Origin: Lentinus brumalis
Lineage: Eukaryota > Basidiomycota > Agaricomycetes > Polyporales > Polyporaceae
NCBI GenBank assembly: GCA_001792895.1
Contig: MARA01000032.1
Location: forward strand, 434,001-498,000
Direction: 5' to 3'
DNA: 64,000 nucleotides
A program made the position numbers and the translations under genes. The notes under the pieces are model-generated. The model ran no database searches, had not been told where the DNA came from, and saw only the letters and a list, made by a program, of their open reading frames with translations. Of this stretch, positions 34,963-45,290 are shown piece by piece (positions within the stretch are counted from its first letter, which is position 1; every line of letters starts with the position of its first letter).

Positions 34963-36844
34963 ATGACCGACGTCCGTACGGAGCCGGGAGATGCCACGGT
35001 CGCTTGGACAGAGTGCGCCAGAGTAGTCAAACAGCATAGTGACGAGACGGTCAAGCGTTGGAAGGATGACATTGACACGCTGCTAGTCTACGTGAGTGCC
35101 AGTGACTCAGTGACAACGCCTGCCTTCCTCGAGGCTTACAATACGCCCTGCAGGCCGGTCTATTCTCCGGAATAATCACAGCTTTCAACGTCCAATCGTA
35201 CACCTTGCTTCAGCCATCTGCACCGGATGCATCTGTGGCTCTCCTCGCAGGGATCTCCGACCAACTGAGGAGTTTTTCGCTCAACCCTCCCTTCATCAAT
35301 TCTACCTCCATAATCGCACCGCCGCCGCCGTCCTTCCGTGTCGCTAGAACTGCAGTGTGGATCAATATCCTTTGGTTCTCGAGCTTGATATGCAGCCTCT
35401 CCGCCGCCTCTATCGGTATCATGGTCAAGCAGTGGCTCCATGAAGCCGAGGTGGGGCTTTCCGGGACTTCGCGCGAAGCCGCTCGTGTCCGGCAGTACCG
35501 ATATGACGGACTACGGAAGTGGCAGGTGGGGACGATTGTCGCCATGCTTCCAGTCCTTTTGCAACTTGCGGCTATACTGTTCTTCGCTGGCCTCCTAGTG
35601 CTCCTCTGGACACTGCATCCCGCCGTGGCGATAGTCGCGTCAGTCCTCGTCGGAACCCTGTTCTTGTTCATCATTATCACGGTAATTCTCCCCGCCTTCG
35701 TACCCGACTGCACCTATCGCTCACCTCAGGCCCTCGGGATATTCCTCATGGTGCAAGCGGCCGGTCGCCTCCTTCGCCCGGCTCTTAACCTCATTGCCCA
35801 ACTTTTCGACGGCTACGGAGCCTGGTTCGCCACAATCCACGAGGCTTTACTTGGCGTCGTGTGCAGCGATTGGGGCTCTTTCCGCGGCTGGGCAGGACGT
35901 GAACGCGTAGAGACCGCTTTTGCAGAGAACACGCTCGACGAGAACATCCTCAAGGTCGCCGACGCGGTCTTGCTTGATAACCGCTTCCTGGAGGAGTGCG
36001 TACGACCGTGCATAAAGACGCTACCCTCATGGGGTGCCATTCAGTGTTATAGGAAGATACGCGCAAGTCGCATCTTGCACCTGGGTCCTTTGTGGGGTCG
36101 GTACGGATCCCTGGGACACCGCTACGAAGTACTGGCGCTGGATGTTACCGAGCGCTGTCTGGACGACACAGTGCGGCTCTATGCCCTCGATGATCTCAAG
36201 CCCATCGTAAAGGAGCTTCTGCTTCGCTTACAGTACCCCTTACCTGAGGATATCAGCGAACGATGTGGGCGCGTTATTGCTCGAGTTGTGGCGCTGGGTG
36301 GAGACTTCGTCGAGTTCACGACGGACGCTTTACGCTCCAGAGCATGCCTTGCGGATGAGTGCTATCTTGATGTATCTGTTTGCGAAGGTGCGTGGAACAT
36401 TTCTGCTGCGCGATTGCGTTCTCATACGCCTCTGCAGTTATAGAAGCGCTAGAGAAATCGGTGTCCGATGGGCCTCTCGAGCATCAAGCAACCATGACGT
36501 GCACCTACGCAGACGTCTTGGCGAGCATCGCGCTTCATCCGCATATGTTGCGCGGGCAGTATGGCGACTACCTGAAAGGCCACCTCAACTGCGCGCTCGT
36601 CTCAGTAAAGCGTGTTCTCGCTGACACGAGTGCGGTATGGGAACCGAGCCGCGACGCGGTCCTCCGTCTGCTTGAGACACTGCTTGCACTGGAGAGAGAG
36701 ACATCTGAGTGCTGGTCGAGGCGTGATCTTCTCCTATGCTTGGACGAAGCGTTGGAACGTTGTGCATCTCACGGCCATTATCCCGAAGATCTGCGGCGTC
36801 AGCTCGATGCCATGGACACATATCGTGGCACCCGTGCGGAGTAG
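34963..36844 (+). CDS. DUF6535 domain membrane protein
   Basis: Member of a family expanded in Agaricomycetes; its function is unknown. Three exons join in phase (to about 35091, 35155-36390, 36437-36844) to roughly 590 residues. The domain starts WKDDIDTLLVYAGLFSGIITAFNVQSY, where the first intron splits after VY. It continues with a Pro-rich loop and the hallmark WINILWFSSLICSLSAASIGI plus MVKQWLHEAE. Two further helices follow (VAMLPVLLQLAAILFFAGL and VAIVASVLVGTLFLF), giving about four membrane segments. A long soluble helical carboxyl region follows. Retaining the second intron would stop the protein at 36443. The original start ATG lies 27 residues before the domain. Confidence 0.88.
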
Positions 36845-37679
36845 CGATAGGCTGAGTGATCGTCACACTCAAGGTAAGTCCCGCCTGCCTCGATTCGTTA
36901 ATCATCGTCGACCTCTTGTCACAGGTTGCAACCGCGGCGTCCCCGGGACTTCTATATCACGGTTTCGAGATACCCACAGCTATACCTCCGCGAATATCTA
37001 GCCGCAGTCGGAACGGTGGCCTCCACTATCCGGTGCACAGTGTAACCAGCCTGAGTTGATTACTTAGTATCATCATTGCGGCCAGAGATACTTCAAGTAC
37101 TTATCCGTTCCTCCGAACTTGTGTTCACTGACCTCGGCTTAGCTCATACTTCTATTATGGCCGAGTTGAAAGACGTTGTCCTTCATACCTGGGCCTGGCG
37201 ACTCCGACTCGAGCGACTCACGCCGCTGGCGGGCCGCGGCTGTAGAGCCGTGACTGTGACGTCGAAGCTGTGACGCTACGCTGTCACATTATCGCAAGAG
37301 ACAGACGCCCGCAGTTCTTTCCTCTGCCTTTCCTCAACGTTTCCCCCCTCCGACCCCCTCATCCGTCTGTTGAACTTACTATGTACTATGGACATCAGTC
37401 GCGCATTAGGCGCTATGGGCACAGCCTCTTACGATAGATCTAAGGCTATGCTTCTTCTTTTCCTTTTTAGGCATACACTACGAAACCATGTGGTTACCTG
37501 GCTTCTCTTTTGTCTAGTACATTCCAGTGCGTTCTACAACGCTCCGGACTCTTCTAGATATCTCTGGACTGCCTTGTGACCATTCCAATTTGTCGTCGTC
37601 TGAGTCATCTCTACTCGCTCTGACTCAGACTCGTCACATGCTCTCCTTTCTGTTGCTTACTCATGCTACTCCTGCACAG

Positions 37680-37740
37680 TATATAAGGAGGGACATTTGG
37701 GCTTCGTCTCCTCAGTCTTTTGCTCTAACTGACTGAGGAG
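37680..37740 (+). promoter_or_regulatory. TATA box and downstream hairpin upstream of the Utp16-like gene
   Basis: TATATAAGG at 37680-37688 is followed 20 bases later by a perfect 10-base inverted repeat, CTCCTCAGTC (37708-37717) and GACTGAGGAG (37731-37740), with a 13-base loop. A transcript starting about 30 bases after the TATA would carry this hairpin at its 5' end. The coding start is at 37944. Confidence 0.5.
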
Positions 37741-37886
37741 TAAGTACTCGATTACCTATGCGCTCTATGCTCTATACTTACAAGTACTTCGTAGCTTGTT
37801 GTCCACTCGTCTGCTAGGTACTTGTGTCTATGCTATTAGTCTTTTGCTCTAACTGACTGAGGACTTGTTGTCCACTCGTCTGCTAG
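37714..37886. repeat. Duplicated leader: one copy split by a 55-base intron-like insertion
   Basis: Block A (26 bases) occurs at 37714-37739 and 37838-37863. Block B (23 bases, CTTGTTGTCC...CTGCTAG) occurs at 37795-37817 and 37864-37886. In the second copy A and B are directly joined. In the first they are separated by exactly 37740-37794, which begins GTAAGT and ends TAG. Both blocks are identical between copies. Confidence 0.9.
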
Positions 37887-37943
37887 TCGTTGCGACATAG
37901 CCTTCACAGGTTCAGACTTCATCACCGTCAGCTTCTAGTCGAC

Positions 37944-38994
37944 ATGCCCGCGAGAACGAAGCATACTGCGGCAGAGTCTAGCGATGACGAAGCTCCGGAA
38001 GCTATCTCATTCGGCTCCTCGAAGAAATCCGCTCAGGGCGAACGCGAGGCCGTCCAACAGTTCCACGCGTCCGAGAAGCAGAAGAGAAAGGAGAAAAACC
38101 GCGCAGTTGATCGCGCGTTGAAAAACCGTTCTGTGAAGGGCAAGGGAAAGGCGAACGATACCGCGAACGAGGATGGGGATTCGGGCAGCGACGAAGATGC
38201 CGGAGAGGGCGGTCCCAGCAGAGAGGACTTGGAGGCAAGAATGGCACGTGCGATGATGGAAGCGGACGATGAAGACCTGGAGGAGGAAGGAGGAGAGTCT
38301 GCATTCGGAGGGCTCTCTGGGGAGGAGGATGTCGAGATGGAAGAGGACGAAGTCGGTATGTCGGACGCAGAGGAGGAATCCGACGATGGAGATGAAGATG
38401 AGGGTGAGCTGGAGGAAGACGAAGACGACGAGATGGACTCCGGGAACGAGGAAGACGACGACGAGGTCGACCTTACGGCGAAACAAGCCACGTCCTCAAA
38501 ACGCAACTACCTACCTGACCACCTTTTCAAATCCGCGCTCTCTAGTGCGCCTTCCAAAAGCTCGAAAATTGTGTTCGATGATAGCTCCCGCAACTCGCCC
38601 CCTCCTTCCACGCATCGGAAACGCAAGAGAAGACAGCAGTCGTCCAAGGATATTATCCTCGGGTGAGTTCAGTTGGCGAGCATCGAGAGGAATCCCGAAA
38701 TTGATCCATCCTAGCTCTCGTACTATCCGCACGCTATCCAAGGCGAATATTATCACCTCTTCTGTTGTCGCCAAGGGTCTCTCTCGCCCGCGACAAGCGG
38801 AGAAATTCACGCGTGATAGCCTTAACCTGAAGGGCAATCCTCTGAAGTCCAGGGCCAAAGGATGGGCACGGAAATCAGGTATGTTGTTTCCGCCAAAATC
38901 CTACATGCGCATATAACGAATCATCTGTGCTGTAGCCAACCTAGGAGTCATGAAGAGATCCGGGCCGGCAGCGAACTTCGTGCGCAACGCGTGA
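37944..38994 (+). CDS. UTP16: Utp16/Bud21-like U3 snoRNP-associated nucleolar protein
   Basis: Predicted component of the small-subunit processome in 18S rRNA maturation. Three exons (37944-38663, then two short ones ending at 38994) join in phase to about 310 residues. The amino end has KKSAQGEREAVQQFHASEKQKRKEKNR, a basic helix. A long acidic Glu/Asp tract with Ser follows (EEDVEMEEDEVGMSDAEEE). Then come a basic KRKRRQQSSKD and the family's conserved tail, in which GWARKS joins ANLGVMKRSGPAANFVRNA. Acidic tract plus basic C-terminus and the ANLGV...FVRN ending fit the U3_snoRNA_assoc family. Its 3' end lies only 52 bases from the 3' end of the opposing lactonase gene. Confidence 0.8.
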
Positions 38995-39046
38995 TGGTTT
39001 CCTATCTCCGCTATAACATGTCATATCACCCACTAGCCCTATCCAT

Positions 39047-40662
39047 TCAGGGGAACGAAAGCTTGTTCGCCTTTGCCGCAATTTCCGCGAAGTATATCGC
39101 TGTCTCGGCCATGATGACAAGACGCCCATCTCCAGCGAAGACGAGGTTCGCGGAGGTGGTTCCCAGGAAGAACTTGCCGAGGAGCGTTCCGTCAGAGTCC
39201 CAGACCTGTCGCGCGAACGGTTTACAACAGTCGAACTCATCAATTGGTGCGTGACTTACTTGAACTCCGTCTCCCGTCCCCGCGTATACGTTCCCTGCTG
39301 CATCCAGTTGGATCCCGTCGGCAATCCCGGTGTCGACGTATGCGAACACCCTGCGGTTCTTGAACGCGTTCGACTTCGCGTCGACGTCGAACGCGTATCT
39401 GGAACCGAGCCAAGTCACTACTTGTCGCTAGCTGTAATCATACCGCGCCTTACATGGTGGCCGGGTCCGTTTGGTTGTTGCCGAGGAAGCCGCCGTTCGC
39501 ACCTGTGTCAGTGCTGCGCATAAGAGAATCATGAGCGCCGTTAATTCACTGTGAGGAAACGGCCTTGTACTGCGTACACAAATGCCGTCCTCCCATCGGG
39601 GGTGAAGGCGATCCCGTTGCATCGGTCGAAGCCGTCCGCTACAACGCGCACGGAACCGGTATCTGGGTCGAAGCGATAAACCTGGTTTGGTAGCAACGGC
39701 GGCGGACGGAAGTGATTGAGGAAGCCGTATCTGGGCGGATCTGTCGTCAGGACGTGGGATCACTATAAGCGCGAACGTTGTGAGCACGTACGTTACGTCT
39801 GTGAAGAACAGCTTGTTCGACCCCGGATGGATCTTCACATCGTTGAGTGAGTTGAATTGCCTCCCGAAGAAGTTGTCAAGCAAGACGGTGGTGTTGTGCG
39901 GGGGTGCGGGGTCGACGAGCGCGATCGAGGGTGGGAGAGGCCCTCTTCCCGAGTTGATGAGTACGAGTTTGCCGTTGAATGGACCGGTTCCTCCGTTTGT
40001 CATCTGAATAGCCTCCGGAAGGTCTATCTGTGTCACGTACGTAGTTCAGCCCGTAATCATGCCCTCGCCGAGCAAGCCTCTCACTTTCGTTGCAGTGACG
40101 TTCACTGGTGCTACGCCTGACCCGGACGCCTTGATTGCAGCAGCGACGTCTTGGAGGCTTATCTTCGACACCTGGTTGTTGTGGTCGATGTCGCTCATCC
40201 CGAGCGCGCCGCCGTCGTTGCTGGCGAAGAAGACCTCGTCCGTCTTCGGGACCCAAATTGGCGCCTCATGGGCGAACGCGAATGTTGGGTTCGCTGCTAT
40301 TGCACGGATGGTCGCGCTCGGGCCCAGGATTTTCAGGAAATCACGATGGAATACCTGGAAGAACGGCGGGGTGGTATTCGTGGGGTTGAAGAACTCCTCT
40401 GTCGCGGATTGCCGGAAAGAACCGTTTATGCCGAGAACATTGAACTCAAGAGGATCGACAAGCTATGGGAGCAGGCACAGCGGATGTCAATTGACGTGAT
40501 GTCTTGCATCATCACAGCATGAAGAGATGGGGATGGAGCACTCACCACAGCTTGTGGAGGTGCGCCCGTTCTGTTCGTTGCCCTTAACTGCGACGGCGTC
40601 GTGGCGTATGCCCATGCCGTCAGTCCGACGACGACCGCGGTGATGCTTGAAACTGCGATCAT
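39047..40662 (-). CDS. SMP-30/gluconolactonase-like lactonohydrolase, membrane-anchored or secreted
   Basis: Six-bladed beta-propeller hydrolase, predicted to open lactone rings with a bound divalent metal. Several exons join in phase to about 420 residues. The start gives MIAVSSITAVVVGLTAWAYA, a signal peptide or anchor. Metal-site regions are AFAHEAPIWVPKTDEVFFASND (Glu), NSLNDVKIHPGSNKLFFTDV (Asn/Asp), RCNGIAFTPDGRTAFVYDTGA and the final Asp strand GIADGIQLDAAGNVYAG. The frame is open after removing short introns, including one between TDV and YGFLNHFRPPP. The substrate cannot be told from sequence. It converges with the Utp16-like gene, with 52 bases between stops, so transcripts probably overlap. 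Confidence 0.87.
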
Positions 40663-41701
40663 CTTCCAGGCTTGGATGTGGTGGGAGTCGGCAGTAACGT
40701 CTTTCGACGCTCCCGGTGTTGGCTTATGTACTTGCTGGGCTGGGTGGGTGTGCCGTCATGGCATCGATCGAGCAGGGTAGAAAGTACCCACGTCGGGACC
40801 TTTTCGACCTCATGACCGCCATTGGTCGAGGTTCTGCAACGTCTTGGAGCACGAGCAGAGCACGGGCTACCAGAATGAATACCCGGTTTATGGAAGTGAC
40901 GACCGTGCGCGGAGCGGTCGGAACGTCAAGGGAACGCGACGTCCAAGACGTGAGAATTGCGTACGGTGCAACAGCTTGATGAACAGCCTTCAACAGCCCT
41001 GACCTTTTGAACCACAGGACTTGACTTATTGGGCTTCGCGTCGGCAGAAGCGCTGCGCTGGTGGGCGAATAGGCGCACTTGGAGTCTGGTAGGCGGACAT
41101 CTGCATCATCTTCTCTTGTTGCCGATTGTCTGTCGACTCCTCCACCGCCGACAGAGGGCGCACTTCGAGACAATGTTCGTCAGCTGTCCAAAATAGGTCT
41201 ACTCAAGGGAACGCCTGGATTGGGTAAGCTGGCAGCAGGGGCATGTGAGCTGATGGGAAATAAGACATCCTTCTCGGTGATAGGACGAGCAGAGACAATA
41301 AAGGCGAACTTCCATCGCCCCGATGTGATCTCTCCGGTCCACTGTCTCTTTTGTTCGCTCATCTGAGAGCGTGCGCACCCATCAATGCCGCGCTCCCAGA
41401 CAAAAGACGGTGGTACATGGGTGCGCGCGAGATTCATACATAACACAGTGATGCTGCAGACGATGATCCTCGATATCCTCGAGCTCGACCATCATTCGAG
41501 TCTGCGCTGCCCAAGGCTTCGATGGCCAGCTTCTCAATGTGTCGGTCGCCCACCGCTACCACTACCGCCGTATCCTCGCAACGTTCCCTTGCCGCCCCGG
41601 GATGGCCAGAGGGAGGATCGGGATTTAAGCAGCTCGCACTTCTTCTGGATCCGTCAATGTTCCCTCCGCGACGAGGCCAGCTTCTGCTCCAGTCGGCGAC
41701 G
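40663..41701. other. Intergenic region, no gene recognised
   Basis: 1 kb between divergently oriented genes. The longest frames (about 150 residues, minus, 40724-41173) lack motifs and hydrophobic or coiled segments that would support a gene. Two early ATGs (41522, 41657) are in frame with the next gene but precede the F-box by an unstructured stretch. Confidence 0.45.
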
Positions 41702-43302
41702 ATGGCGCACACAGTACACCAGTCACCGATCACCCAGCTTCCCGTAGAGCTGCTGTCATACATATTCGTTCTGAGCGTACATACCCCAGATCCAGAGGCG
41801 CGCGAAGAAGACTCCCAGGGGGAGGGAAGTGACGACATCTCGCCATGTCTGTCCTCCTCTTCTACCACTCCGGATGTGCTTGCCTCGGTGAGCAGACACT
41901 GGCGGGGAGTGGCACTGAACACGCCGCGGCTGTGGACGAGGCTTTGCGTGACGATTGGAGACGTCATGTACCACAAGAGGGGACCAATGTTCTCCCTCGT
42001 CTCCCGGTACGTCTCCCGGTCGGGACAGTGCCCTCTAGACATCTTCGTCGATGCTCGGGACCCAGAATGGGACTTCTCTGAATCAGAGTGAGTGCTTTCC
42101 GACTCGAACTCTGTCATTTACTGATTGTGATTCGGTAGTTCGATAGGAGCCATCGTCAGTCCGTACATCGACCTGTACGACTACACCCATCCGTTCAAGG
42201 CTGAGCACATGCACCATGTGCTGAACATCCTCATGCCCCACGTCCACCGCTTCCGCTCTCTCGCCATCCTCACCGACCGATGGGCGCCCATGCAGACCGC
42301 CCTCGACTGCCTCAGCATGGAGATCCCAGCATTCGTGTCCACACCTCGACCTCTCCCATCGAGCCTTCCCATGCTGGAGACCCTGGTCCTGATGCGGTGC
42401 AACGAGTTCGCCAGCTACCACAGCGACTTCAGCCCTGCGGACCGGAAAGATCCTGTGCACCTGCCGTTCGGAGCCCTCCTCTCGAACTCGGAGGAGGCGC
42501 AAGCGGACGCGCCAGTGCTGACGCGCCTGAAGAAGCTCGTGCTCTCCGGGGTCCACACGCAGTGGTCTCGTCTTCCGCGCCTGCTCCCTCCGCAGCACTC
42601 TCCTATGGAGTCACTCGAGCTGTCGTACCACTGCAGTGAGGTCCGGCCGAGCGAGCGCGAGTGCAAAGACATGCTCGAACGTTGCCCGCAGCTGAAGGAG
42701 CTCAAGTTGCGCGTCTCGGGACCCAAGTCTCCGCAGAGCCCCGGGCCCTGCGAGAATGCGCACCTTGAACGCCCCGTATCCCTCCCCGACCTCGAGACGA
42801 TCGTGATGGGCTACGACGACCCGTACGCCGCGGCGACGGTGCTCGACATGGTCGACGCGCCCAACTTGCGGGAGCTCACGCTCGAAGACTCGTCCTCTCC
42901 CGGACGAGAGGACCGACTGGACGCGGAGCCGCTCCTCCGCGCCTGTGCAGTGAGCAGCGTCCGCGGCGGGGAGCCTGCATTCCCGCGCGTGGAGGCGCTA
43001 TCCATGCAGCGCGTCGACGCATCTGCGGAGGCGTTTGCGATGCTGTACGGGGCACTGCCGGGCTGCGTGCGCTGTCCGTGTCGCAGATGTTCCTCCTGGG
43101 TGCGAGCGCGCTCCGCCCGGACGTTCGTATCACGTTTGAGCCTTCGGTACTGCCGCCGTCGGACCTCGTCGTTGATACTGTCAATTCGGACGGCGAGCTG
43201 CTGGCAAACAAGCTGGCGCTCCAGCGAGAGGGGCTCGTTGGCGTGAAGCCGGATCTGCTGTTGTATGGTGCGCTGGAAGGCGTTCCGCGGATGTTGTGGT
43301 GA
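41702..43302 (+). CDS. F-box-like protein with an apparent frameshift near the 3' end
   Basis: F-box protein of a different subgroup from the other three. Exon 1 (41702-42087) carries ITQLPVELLSYIFVLSV, an acidic insert, then LASVSRHWRGVALNTPRLWTRL. A short intron is followed by exon 2 from about 42140, with leucine-rich segments (LETLVLMRCNEF, LKKLVLSGV, LRELTLEDSS). At 43060-43062 the frame breaks. The written frame ends at 43246 in Arg/Ser-rich nonsense, while the +1 frame continues sensibly as LRALSVSQMFLLGASALRP and ends in VPRMLW at 43302. One extra G in the GGG run restores continuity. Either the gene is recently broken or the assembly dropped a base. The start is the ATG just before the F-box; earlier in-frame ATGs exist. 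Confidence 0.75.
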
Positions 43303-45290
43303 GCTGGTGCCCGGAGGTGACCGGTGGCCGGTCTTCGTCATGAACCTGCTCTTTGGCCTATTTATGCTGTTCGTCTTCTGCCCTTTCTGTTGTACTTACC
43401 TGGAGATTGTAAGATATGTATTCGAGAGAAGTTGCACTCAACAATTACCTCGTGCCCAAGGTCACACCACTGTCATATTGAAGCCTGAACCGTCAACGGG
43501 TGTTCGTCCGGCCGCGCCAAGTACTTTTCGACCACGAGCGTCGATGCGCCCGCAACGCGACCTCCTCCTGGACTGTTCGAATTCAAGCTTCCAGACGATA
43601 TACTACAGCTCTGTTCTTTCTGTCAAAGTAGCTACACCTGAACTTTGAACGTATACGTATAAACTTCGTGAAGGTGGTGGTGGTAGTGGTGGCACCGTGT
43701 TCGGAAGCTTGCTTGAAGGAGAATCCTCTTACCATGACGCGCCCGTTGGCATGTCGATGACAAATCTCTGTAAGTACTATGTAGTGCCTACTTCTTGCCA
43801 ACTCACTTGAACATCTAGACCCTTGACTAGCTTGACTAATTGTCGCGTACATTTAGCGATATGAGTTCGTTCGGTGAGTCTCCGCGGCCGTTACTCCGAG
43901 GACCGGCCGAACCGGTTCGTTCATGGATCTGCATGCACTTGTAGAGTACTATGTAGCTGGACTCTGGCAACATTGGAAGTGACGCAACGTCCCCGCTGCA
44001 TGCTACGACCTTTCTATCCTTTCAAAAGCTCTTCATGCGCCATGGCTCTGCGCGTAGGCTACGACGCTCTCAATGCACCGGCGTCTCATGTTCCCGCAAT
44101 AAACGGCCACACTTCCATGAAGCAGCTCGCAGTTAGGCACATGCTCGTCAGCGGCGTTCAGGTAGGTTCAGGTGCTATCAATGCAGTGCCGGACCGACAC
44201 CAGCAGGCAGAGCATGGACGTCTGGTGCTAGGTTCGGAGCAAGCCTAGAGCAAGCCGCCAACTCCGAAGCCGTCTTTCGAGTAGGCTCGCAGTGCCAGCC
44301 TCAAATTCTTCGAGCTCTGGCGAAGGTGCGCAACGGTGCGAGCGCCGGAGCAACTTGAAGGGCTTGCTTCGAACCTAGTCTGGTGCGTAGCGGTCAACAG
44401 ACGCGTCCATGCAATCAACATGCAATCACACCTTATTAGCGACTCAGGCCCGTCGGAATGTCGGAGGCCAGCATAGACTTGTACTTAGCTGTGTCTCTTT
44501 TATGCTGGCATTGCCCTCAGCCACTCCACAACGCCTCTGTGCGAGTACTTCATACGTCGTGGTTGTCGGTGGACCATGTGCGTGAGCGTGCGTGTTGCGC
44601 TGTGAGTTCAGAGTCGGGGGTGACCGGTGAGGGATGAATGAGCAGTCATCCAGTTCGACGAACTAGTTTGTCATGAACCTTGGACACGCCAGATCAATAT
44701 AAGGATAGATATCAGAGCTGCGAAAGGCTGGTCGACGTCGTTCGCACTCCCACGGAGTCCCAGATCCGATACCGTCCTGTCATGCCAGTGAGAAAAGATG
44801 CACAGTCATTTGTTGTAACTCACCCTAACTCACCGGTACCATAAGCAGGCACCTTGGTGGTTGAAAGCATAGCCCAAATTGAATTCGGCCGCGGTCAGAT
44901 GTGTTGTTCAACACCTTGGCCGAGCGTCTCCCCGGACACCGCACGGGTCGGCGCACGAGGTTGGTTACTGCCTGTCACTGCACTGACAAGTTCATCAAAC
45001 GAGCGTGAGATGTGATAGAAATAATATGCACACGGACTGGCATGCACGAATGTCTGAGTAAGTTTACGATGCGAACGAGGACGAGAGGGCGTCCCGAATG
45101 TACACTGCAATTATGGCCGTGGAGTTCCGGGGTCTTCGCTACTGGGCGGCCTTGGCTGCGCCAGCATCTACTTCCACCGCCACGGCCCTCTCGGCCAGCT
45201 TCACCTTTCTCCAACATCTCTGCATTTCTCTGCTCATCTCCTCTGCGGGCTTCCGAGCTGGCTCTGGGTCTCTGAGGTGGAACGTTCCTC
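43303..45290. other. Intergenic region containing a MITE-like insertion
   Basis: 2 kb between the fourth F-box gene and the flippase. No coding motif was found on either strand. A 149-base inverted-repeat element with target duplications lies at 44229-44377, listed separately. Confidence 0.5.
44229..44377. mobile_element. MITE-like element with 9-bp target-site duplication
   Basis: Terminal inverted repeats are TAGGTTCGGAGCAAGCC at 44229-44245 and GGCTTGCTTCGAACCTA at 44361-44377 (16 of 17 bases complementary). The element is directly flanked by GTCTGGTGC at 44220-44228 and again at 44378-44386. At 149 bases there is no coding capacity. A 9-bp duplication suggests Mutator-like transposase mobilisation; an 8-bp hAT-type duplication is possible if the terminal base is shared. 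Confidence 0.8.

Larger units (their letters stand above)
36845..37943. other. Intergenic region with TATA site and duplicated leader
   Basis: 1.1 kb upstream of the Utp16-like gene. The first half shows no gene. The second half has a TATA site, a hairpin and a duplicated segment, listed separately. Confidence 0.5.

Noticed and set aside
37369..37908. Solo LTR (TG...CA ends, internal TATA)
   Set aside because: No matching target-site duplication, no primer-binding site or second copy. The TATA and repeats fit a gene leader better.
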